From Clostridia bacterium (GTDB lineage: Bacteria; Bacillota; Clostridia; TANB77; CAG-508), in the NCBI GenBank assembly GCA_017934475.1, contig JAGBJN010000004.1, forward strand, positions 110,541 through 174,540: DNA of 64,000 nucleotides, read 5' to 3'. Below, piece by piece: positions 56,466 through 64,000 of this stretch; position 1 is the first letter of the stretch; the number at the start of each line of letters is the position of its first letter. The notes beneath the pieces were generated by a model that did not search any database, was not told where the DNA came from, and saw only the letters and a list, made by a program, of their open reading frames with translations. The translations under genes and the position numbers were made by a program.

Positions 56466-56600
56466 TTAAGCACTTATTTTTTTTCTACCTTTTGCACGTC
56501 TTGCTTTTAATACATTTCTTCCAGATTTAGTTTCCATTCTTTTCATAAAACCATGCTCTTTTTGTTCTTGTCTCTTTTTTGGTTGGAATGTTCTTTTCAT
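56466..56600 (-). CDS. rpmH: Ribosomal protein L34
   Basis: 44 residues, starting [20 protein letters not shown] and ending [12 protein letters not shown], a clear L34 with the expected basic composition. ATG at 56600 preceded by AGGAGGTGC. The consensus promoter at 56677-56705 drives it, and the hairpin at 56423-56455 follows. In many Firmicutes this gene lies next to dnaA as here; a short extra gene (56788-57150) intervenes. Confidence 0.97.
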   Translation of the reverse strand: MKRTFQPKKRQEQKEHGFMKRMETKSGRNVLKARRAKGRKKISA

Positions 56601-56676
56601 TTTTATTAGCACCTCCTGTATCTATTAAAACCGTAAACGGATTTATTCTTTTTTATTAATCTTAATAAGCCTTTTT

Positions 56677-56705
56677 ATTATATATTATAAATCTTTTTAT
56701 GTCAA
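56677..56705 (-). promoter_or_regulatory. Consensus sigmaA promoter of rpmH
   Basis: Read on the minus strand: perfect TTGACA, 17-bp spacer, perfect TATAAT, about 77 bp upstream of the L34 start. This is the best vegetative promoter in the window. Confidence 0.85.
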
Positions 56706-56748
56706 TAGTTTGCATAAATTTTGTATTATTTTTATTATAATAATATAA

Positions 56749-56774
56749 AAAGAGAGCCCTTTTAGACTCTCTTT
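56749..56774 (-). terminator. Terminator after unknown 120-residue gene
   Basis: An 8-bp stem AAAGAGAG/CTCTCTTT with T-rich sequence on the minus strand, between the 120-residue gene and the rpmH promoter. Confidence 0.7.
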
Positions 56775-56787
56775 AATAGCTTTCTTT

Positions 56788-57150
56788 TTACAACGAAATA
56801 TCAGTTCCGTAACCAGTAAATGCCTTTATTGATGTTGAAATGTATTGTTCATGATCTCTTTTAGAATAAAATTCATCAACGGCATAATTTGCATCAGCTC
56901 TGATCAATACAACCTTATCAGGAATAATTTCAATCCTGTCAATCTTAATATCTTCTTTCAGAAGACCTTTTGCAAACTCAAGCACCTCATCATCTGCCTT
57001 AATTTCATAAAACTCTTCATCTACGTTTTCAACTTTGAAGACTGTTTTAAGAAATTCTTTGACAAATTCATATTCCTTCATAAATTTGTCATCATTTTTC
57101 ATTCTTTGCCGAACTCTTTCACATGCCTCTTTTAATGTTACTTCTTCCAT
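56788..57150 (-). CDS. Unknown 120-residue protein between rpmH and dnaA
   Basis: A 120-codon frame starting MEEVTLKEACERVRQRMKND, with a helical first half and a strand-rich second half (IDRIEIIPDKVVLIRADANY), ending FTGYGTDISL. There is no signal peptide or membrane segment; many acidic and lysine residues. I do not recognise a family. The DNA is visibly less AT-rich than its neighbours (codons such as CTG, GCC and GAC occur), in a place where most Firmicutes have no gene, which suggests later acquisition. The ATG is preceded by TGGAGGTAATGAA. It has its own terminator. Confidence 0.75.
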   Translation of the reverse strand: MEEVTLKEACERVRQRMKNDDKFMKEYEFVKEFLKTVFKVENVDEEFYEIKADDEVLEFAKGLLKEDIKIDRIEIIPDKVVLIRADANYAVDEFYSKRDHEQYISTSIKAFTGYGTDISL

Positions 57151-57318
57151 TTCATTACCTCCATATATTAATATTTACAGGTTCCTTTATAATAATCATG
57201 CTACTTGCATGTAATAAATTTTAATATAAAAATTTTAACATAATAAATTAATTTTTGCAAACATGAATTAGATATTATTCGATTTTTTACTTTATTTAAA
57301 TTATTTTTTTTATTTGTA

Positions 57319-57348
57319 TTGACTATTTAATCTCATTTTTGATATGAT
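57319..57348 (+). promoter_or_regulatory. SigmaA-type promoter of dnaA
   Basis: TTGACT, 18-bp spacer and TATGAT. The transcript would start near 57355 and carry the DnaA boxes at 57411-57443 in its leader. Confidence 0.65.
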
Positions 57349-57410
57349 ATAAAAACAATAGGGAAATACAAGTTACAGATATTTTACTATATACAAACTT
57401 ATATTCGTTT

Positions 57411-57443
57411 TTATCCACATATTGTGTATAACTTTGTGGATAA
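57411..57443. promoter_or_regulatory. DnaA-box cluster upstream of dnaA
   Basis: Three 9-mers: TTATCCACA at 57411-57419, TGTGTATAA (complement TTATACACA) at 57423-57431 and TGTGGATAA (complement TTATCCACA) at 57435-57443. They lie between the promoter and the dnaA ribosome site. Such clusters serve autoregulation and, with the cluster after dnaA, form a bipartite origin. The remainder of 57151-57479 is AT-rich and otherwise featureless. Confidence 0.85.
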
Positions 57444-57479
57444 TTATCGACCCTATAAATATTTTTTGGAGGAATTGTA

Positions 57480-58820
57480 ATGCAACAAAATGAATTAAAT
57501 GAACTTCTTACAAAAGCTAAAGAATTAATAAAAAATGAAATTTCTCCAATTGCATATGATACATGGATTAAAGAACTTGAAATTCAAAGTTTTGATGGGG
57601 GAAATGTACTACTTATTTGTTCTACAACATTTAATAAAGAATCTATTGAAGCAAGATATCATTCTTTAATCGTAAATACTTTTAATTATTTAACTAACAA
57701 AGAATGTAGTGTATCAATCTTATCAAGAGAAGAACTTAATAAAAAACAAGAAGAGGGAATGTCTAATAATATAGAAGTAAATCTTCCAAATATTATTAAT
57801 CCTACATTAAATCCAAAGTTTACTTTTGATACATTTGTAGTTGGAAATAATAACCGTTTTGCTCATGCTGCTGCACTTGCTGTAGCTGAATCACCTGGAG
57901 CCTCATATAATCCTTTATTTATTTACGGAGGAGTAGGTTTAGGGAAAACTCACTTAATGCATGCAATCGGAAATGAAATTTTAAGAAATAATAGAAATTC
58001 AAATATTTTATATGTAACTGCAGAAAATTTTACAAATCAAATAATAAATGCAATTAAAGATTTAAAAACAGAACAATTTCGTACTAAATATCGTAATATA
58101 GATGTTTTAATTATAGACGATATTCAATTTTTAGCAGGAAAAGAAAGAAGCCAAGAAGAATTTTTCCATACATTTGAAACACTTCATAATAATGGAAAAC
58201 AAATTATAATTTCTAGTGATAGACCACCAAAAGATTTAAGTCAAATGGAAGATAGGTTAGTATCAAGATTTGAATGGGGACTTTTAGCAGATGTCGATAG
58301 GGCAGACTATGAAACTCGTTTAGCTATATTAAGAAAAAAATCTAAATTAGAAAATATTATAATAGATGATGAAATTTTATCAAATATAGCTAATAGAATT
58401 GATACTAATATTAGAGAACTAGAAGGAGCTTTGAATAAGCTAATTGCAAGATCGTTATTAATTAATAGTCCAATAACCATGGAAATGGCAGAATGGGCAA
58501 TAAACGAAATAGTTTCATCAAAAGACAAAGTAATATCTTCAGAATTTATACAAGAAACAGTTGCAAAATACTTTAATATTGATCCTAAAGATTTAGTTGG
58601 TTCTAAAAAATCAAATGACATAGTATTTCCAAGACAAATTGCTATGTATTTATGTAGAACAGTTCCACAACTTTCTTTACCTCAAATAGGAAAGGATTTT
58701 GGAAACAGAGATCATACAACAGTAATGCACGCTTGTAAAAAAATAGAAAAAGATATTAAGGAAAATAAAAATACAAAGATGATTGTGGATAGTGTGAAAA
58801 ACATTTTAATTTCTCAATAG
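57480..58820 (+). CDS. dnaA: Chromosomal replication initiator DnaA
   Basis: 446 residues, normal length. Domain I opens with a helical start and IAYDTWIKELEIQSFDGGNV; the AAA+ ATPase contains Walker A FIYGGVGLGKTHLMHAIGNE at about 144-163, Walker B VLIIDDIQFLAGKERSQEEF at about 209-228, sensor and arginine-finger region QMEDRLVSRFEWGLLADVD, and domain IV ends with the DnaA-box-binding signature GKDFGNRDHTTVMHACKKIE at about 404-423. The ATG follows TTGGAGGA. Oriented outward from the cluster of boxes on both sides. Confidence 0.98.
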   Translation: MQQNELNELLTKAKELIKNEISPIAYDTWIKELEIQSFDGGNVLLICSTTFNKESIEARYHSLIVNTFNYLTNKECSVSILSREELNKKQEEGMSNNIEVNLPNIINPTLNPKFTFDTFVVGNNNRFAHAAALAVAESPGASYNPLFIYGGVGLGKTHLMHAIGNEILRNNRNSNILYVTAENFTNQIINAIKDLKTEQFRTKYRNIDVLIIDDIQFLAGKERSQEEFFHTFETLHNNGKQIIISSDRPPKDLSQMEDRLVSRFEWGLLADVDRADYETRLAILRKKSKLENIIIDDEILSNIANRIDTNIRELEGALNKLIARSLLINSPITMEMAEWAINEIVSSKDKVISSEFIQETVAKYFNIDPKDLVGSKKSNDIVFPRQIAMYLCRTVPQLSLPQIGKDFGNRDHTTVMHACKKIEKDIKENKNTKMIVDSVKNILISQ

Positions 58821-59113
58821 TTATTATTAAATAAATGAAAATTTAAAATTTTTAAAAAAACTGTTTGGAAAAAAAATTGTTTGGAAAATGTATTTCAATT
58901 TCTACTTACGGAATAAATACATTGGTTATACACAGGTACCTGTGAAAATTGTGTAGAAAAACTGTTTAAAACTTAATTATTCACATTTAAAAATTTCACA
59001 TGTTGAAAAATTGATAGTTTATCCACAAAATTATCAACATAAAAAAATGTAGGGATATAAGTTATTAACAAAGTTTTCCACACAATCCACAGCACCTATT
59101 ACTACTACTACTA
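58821..59113. other. oriC: DnaA boxes and DnaA-trio-like unwinding region
   Basis: Gene-free segment between dnaA and dnaN. DnaA boxes or near matches include TTATACACA (58926-58934), TTATTCACA (58977-58985), TTATCCACA (59019-59027), TTATCAACA (59031-59039), TTATTAACA (59062-59070) and TTTTCCACA (59074-59082). Then comes a short GC-richer spacer and TATTACTACTACTACTA (59097-59113), whose complementary strand reads as 3'-GAT repeats, followed by AT-rich DNA. Box, GC spacer and triplet repeats are the order of the Bacillus basal unwinding system. Confidence 0.88.
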
Positions 59114-59149
59114 AAATTATTTTATAAGTTAAAAGGAGTTTGATTGAAA

Positions 59150-60265
59150 ATGAAAATCGTTTGTGAAAAAGAAAAAATACTTAAAGCTATTAATTCCGTA
59201 ACAAAAGCGGTAGCTACTAAAACAACAATGCCTATATTAGAAGGTATATTAATTCAAACAAATGATAAAGAAGTAAAATTTACAACCTATGATTTAGAAA
59301 TAGGAATAGAATATATAATAGATGCAAATGTTGAAGAACAAGGATCAACAGTTGTAAATGCTATAATGTTTAGTGAAATTATAAGAAAATTACCAGATAC
59401 AGATATAAAAATATCTATTAATGAAAAGAACTTATTAGTAATAGAGTGTGAAGGTTCATTATATAAACTTGCAACAATGAATCCAGATGAATTTCCTGAA
59501 TTACCAAAAATAAATGTAGAAAATTCAGTAGAAATAGAACAAAATACATTAAAAGAAATGATTAGAAAAACAATATTTGCTGTAAGTGCTGAAGAAAATA
59601 GACCAATATTTACAGGATGTTTATTTGAAATAAAAAATAATAAATTAAATGTAGTAGCAGTAGATGGATTTAGACTTGCATGGAAATCTAAATTTTTACA
59701 AAGTAGTGTAAATGACTTTAGTGCTGTTATTCCAGGTAGAACATTAAATGAAGTAAATAAAATAATATTAGATTCTTTTGATATGGTAAAAATAGGAGTA
59801 GCAAAGAATCAAGCATTATTTGAAATGGAAAATTGTAAATTAGTTACAAGATTATTAGATGGAGAATTTTTAAATTATAATAGTGTAATTCCAGAAAATT
59901 GGGAAACAAGAGCAAGAGTAAATAAAAATAATCTTCAAAATTGTTTTGAAAGAATTAGTTTAATTTCAGCATCAAGTATAGAAAAAGAAAAAAAATATCC
60001 TGTTAAGTTATCAGTAGAAATAGGAAAAATGGTTATTTCTTGTACAAATCAAACAGGGGATGCTAAAGAAGAAATGTTTATTTCAACAGAAGGGCAAAAC
60101 TTAGAAGTAGCTTTTAATCCAAAATATTTCTTAGATGCATTACGTGCAATAGATGATGAAGAAATTAATGTTGACTTTGGATCAAGTATTTCACCATGTA
60201 TTATTAGACCAGTTGATGATGGAGATTATATTTATATGATATTACCAATTAGATTAAAAGATTAA
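59150..60265 (+). CDS. dnaN: DNA polymerase III beta sliding clamp
   Basis: A 371-residue ring-forming processivity clamp. The ATG at 59150 (11 nt after GGAG) is slightly far from the ribosome site; an in-frame TTG two codons upstream lies 5 nt from GGAG and could be the real start. MKIVCEKEKILKAINSVTKA begins the first of three beta-clamp domains. TTMPILEGILIQTNDKEVKF, SAEENRPIFTGCLFEIKNNK and the C-terminal YIYMILPIRLKD are typical. Co-directional with dnaA and recF. Confidence 0.97.
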   Translation: MKIVCEKEKILKAINSVTKAVATKTTMPILEGILIQTNDKEVKFTTYDLEIGIEYIIDANVEEQGSTVVNAIMFSEIIRKLPDTDIKISINEKNLLVIECEGSLYKLATMNPDEFPELPKINVENSVEIEQNTLKEMIRKTIFAVSAEENRPIFTGCLFEIKNNKLNVVAVDGFRLAWKSKFLQSSVNDFSAVIPGRTLNEVNKIILDSFDMVKIGVAKNQALFEMENCKLVTRLLDGEFLNYNSVIPENWETRARVNKNNLQNCFERISLISASSIEKEKKYPVKLSVEIGKMVISCTNQTGDAKEEMFISTEGQNLEVAFNPKYFLDALRAIDDEEINVDFGSSISPCIIRPVDDGDYIYMILPIRLKD

Positions 60266-60278
60266 AATTGGAGGGAAT

Positions 60279-60310
60279 ATATCCACATTCTATTAATGAT
60301 ATGTGGATAA
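60279..60310. promoter_or_regulatory. Inverted DnaA boxes over the recF leader
   Basis: ATATCCACA (60279-60287, one mismatch to TTATCCACA) and TGTGGATAA (60302-60310, exact complement of TTATCCACA) form a 9-bp inverted repeat TATCCACAT/ATGTGGATA. It lies between the GGAGGG at 60270-60275 and the recF ATG at 60318. The hairpin could bring the ribosome site close to the start codon. Confidence 0.6.
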
Positions 60311-60317
60311 ATATACG

Positions 60318-61385
60318 ATGAATATTACAAAAATCAAGCTAAAAAATTTTAGAAATTATGATGAACAAGAAATAGAACTTGGAAATAATATAAATATTTT
60401 TTATGGAGATAATGCACAAGGAAAAACTAATATTATAGAATCAATATTTTTATGTGCTATAGGAAAATCCTTTAGAACAAATAAAGATAATGAACTTATT
60501 AAATTTAATGAAGATTTTGCTCAAGTGTATATAGAATATGAAAAAAGTGATAGAGAAGGAAATATAAGAATAGATATTTCTAATAAAAAAAATATTTATA
60601 CAAATGGAATAAAAGTAAAAAAATTAAGTGATTTATTAGGAAATATAAATATAGTAATATTTACACCAGATGATATTAATATTTTAAAAGACGGACCTCA
60701 AAAAAGAAGAAGATTTTTAGATATTATGATAGGACAACTTAGACCTAATTATATATATATAATAAATATGTATAATAAAACATTAGAACAAAGAAATAAT
60801 TATTTAAAACAAATAAAAGAAGAAAATAAACCAGAAGATTTATTAGATATTTGGGATGAAAAACTTATTGAATATGGGGTTCAAATATACAATTATAGAA
60901 ATGAATTTATTGAAAAAATAAAAAATAAAATAAATGATATTCATAATAAAATAACTTCAGAAAAAGAAGAAATAAAAATAGAATATTTATCTAATTGTGT
61001 AAATAAAGAAACATATTCAAATTGGTTAAAAGAAAGAAGAAAATTAGATATTATAAAAGGATATACAACAAAAGGAATTCATAGAGATGACTTTAATGTA
61101 TATATTAATGATAATTTAGTAAATATTTATGGTTCTCAAGGACAAAATAGAACTGTAATGTTATCTTTAAAAATTTCAGAAATGAATGTAATTTATGATG
61201 AAATAGGAGAATATCCTATATTATTATTAGATGATTTTATGTCTGAGCTTGATGAAAAAAGAAGAAAAAACTTTTTAGAAAATATAAAAAATAATCAGAT
61301 TATTATTACATGTACAGACAAAATAGATTTAAAAAATGCCGATTATAAATTATTTAATGTAAATCAAGGAAATATTGAAAAATAA
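60318..61385 (+). CDS. recF: DNA replication and repair protein RecF
   Basis: A 355-residue ABC-type ATPase loading RecA at gaps. The ATG at 60318 gives MNITKIKLKNFRNYDEQEIE, as in other RecF proteins; a GTG five codons upstream overlaps a DnaA box and is less likely. Walker A GDNAQGKTNIIESIFLCAIG at about 31-50, the ABC signature SQGQNRTVMLSLKISEM, and Walker B PILLLDDFMSELDEKRRKNF near 290-310 are clear. The ribosome site GGAGGG is 42 nt upstream with a hairpin between. The S4-domain yaaA usually found before recF is absent. Confidence 0.96.
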   Translation: MNITKIKLKNFRNYDEQEIELGNNINIFYGDNAQGKTNIIESIFLCAIGKSFRTNKDNELIKFNEDFAQVYIEYEKSDREGNIRIDISNKKNIYTNGIKVKKLSDLLGNINIVIFTPDDINILKDGPQKRRRFLDIMIGQLRPNYIYIINMYNKTLEQRNNYLKQIKEENKPEDLLDIWDEKLIEYGVQIYNYRNEFIEKIKNKINDIHNKITSEKEEIKIEYLSNCVNKETYSNWLKERRKLDIIKGYTTKGIHRDDFNVYINDNLVNIYGSQGQNRTVMLSLKISEMNVIYDEIGEYPILLLDDFMSELDEKRRKNFLENIKNNQIIITCTDKIDLKNADYKLFNVNQGNIEK

Positions 61386-61453
61386 TCAAACATTTATATC
61401 CGTAATAAAAAAATAAAAAAAATACTTGCAAAAAAAATAATTTAGCGATATAG

Positions 61454-63430
<1,977 letters not shown>

Positions 63431-63458
63431 AATAAAACAATTTAATAAAATAATAAAT

Positions 63459-63492
63459 AAAAGCATATAGGAAATTAATCCTATATGCTTTT
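63459..63492 (+). terminator. Terminator after gyrB
   Basis: A 14-bp stem AAAAGCATATAGGA with its complement, followed by an AT-rich sequence with few T residues. If functional, gyrA would need its own promoter. Confidence 0.7.
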
Positions 63493-64000
63493 ATAATATA
63501 AAGCTAATATTAACTTTCAGCTAAAACTATTATTCATAATTTTTTCACCTAATATACATTACTGCATAAATAAGCAATAAACCACAAATAATAATCAGTT
63601 GCTAGGCTATAAATACACACATTATAACTATATTCATCCTAGTCAAAGGACTAATAATAACCACAATAATATATAAATATAACCATGACTTCGAATATAT
63701 TACCTATTATTATAACCATATAGATGGATACAAATAAATATTTATTTAATATAGCTAAAATAACAAATAATATATTCTTCATCGCCGACATAATATAACC
63801 TAATAAAGCATAAGCTAAAGCAATATTATATCTTTGTTCGAATAATAAAAAGCTAAAAATAAAACCTCTTATTACTCTAAGTTAGGCTAATATTAACCTT
63901 ACAATTTTATTATTTACAAAATTTTTTTTATTATACAAATTATTATATTTAAATTTTTCCAATTATATTTTTAGTAATAAAAAATAAAATAAAAAATAAA
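63493..64000. other. AT-rich region without a convincing gene
   Basis: No frame of more than about 50 codons with a good ribosome site is visible. GCTAATATTAAC occurs twice (near 63502 and 63886). A minus-strand frame at 63651-63791 (46 codons, starting MSAMKNILFVILAILNKYLF) is hydrophobic but has only a weak AGG-type ribosome site and is not called. It may be an intergenic region, a decayed gene, or the start of a repeat or other element cut by the window. Confidence 0.5.

Noticed and set aside
59144-59150. TTG at 59144 as dnaN start
   Set aside because: Spacing to GGAG is good, but the ATG two codons later gives the usual DnaN N-terminus MKI. Left as an alternative rather than chosen.
63651-63791. 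46-codon hydrophobic minus-strand frame
   Set aside because: Only a weak ribosome site, no terminator and no recognisable family; AT-rich DNA gives hydrophobic frames by chance. Mentioned but not called.

Overview
The window is a very AT-rich chromosomal segment carrying a complete replication origin with rpmH, rnpA, yidD, yidC, jag, mnmE, mnmG, rsmG, parA and parB on one side and dnaA, dnaN, recF and gyrB on the other. Spore genes (sspF-type SASP, ypeB, spoIIR, spmA, spmB), Gram-positive wall genes (ddl, murF, murA, alr, VanW, UgtP-like glycosyltransferase), Spo0A-box-like sites and no outer-membrane genes point to an endospore-forming low-GC Firmicute. A Clostridia-type anaerobe is the best fit, because it has a giant BcrAD/HgdC-type activase and dockerin and InlB-repeat surface proteins. 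I cannot name the species. No insertion sequence, prophage or CRISPR array was seen.  Layout: 1-2905 holds the 3' part of an InlB-repeat surface protein. 3.0-9.1 kb carries murF-ddl, a small spore protein, ypeB, a UgtP-like glycosyltransferase with yhbY, and tRNA-Arg. 9.1-16.4 kb carries a membrane-anchored XRE regulator, a DUF4190-like protein, a dockerin-bearing metallopeptidase, an M18 aminopeptidase, a VanW-G5 protein and a ZIP transporter. 16.5-27.5 kb is one 3662-codon gene for a giant surface protein (cohesin-like module, internal sorting-like motif, second membrane segment, dockerin, InlB/MucBP-like repeats, then about 2400 residues of beta-helix-like repeats). 27.7-33.9 kb carries a hemolysin III protein, alr, pgcA, a UDPGP-family pyrophosphorylase and small unknown genes. 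34.1-41.8 kb carries spoIIR, murA, yycJ, rlmH, a candidate structured RNA, spmAB, an AbrB-type regulator, rsmI, a TrmN6-like methylase and a GerMN protein. 41.9-47.5 kb holds the 1440-aa activase, a GIY-YIG protein, maf and two tRNA-Ser genes. 47.6-63.4 kb is the origin region. 63.5-64.0 kb has no convincing gene.  How it works together: the origin genes form two divergent groups around dnaA. DnaA boxes lie upstream of dnaA, between dnaA and dnaN (with a DnaA-trio-like unwinding motif), and directly at the starts of recF and gyrB. Spo0A-box-like tandem sites occur at the abrB-like gene, upstream of spoIIR, and in a gene-free origin-proximal segment between mnmE and mnmG that also has parS-like half-sites. 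This suggests sporulation control layered over replication and segregation genes. Cell-wall precursor genes (murA, murF, ddl, alr, pgcA, UDPGP) are scattered through the window in separate transcription units. The cohesin-like and dockerin modules of the giant protein, and the dockerin of the nearby metallopeptidase, suggest a small cell-surface assembly, which is the most interesting hypothesis here.
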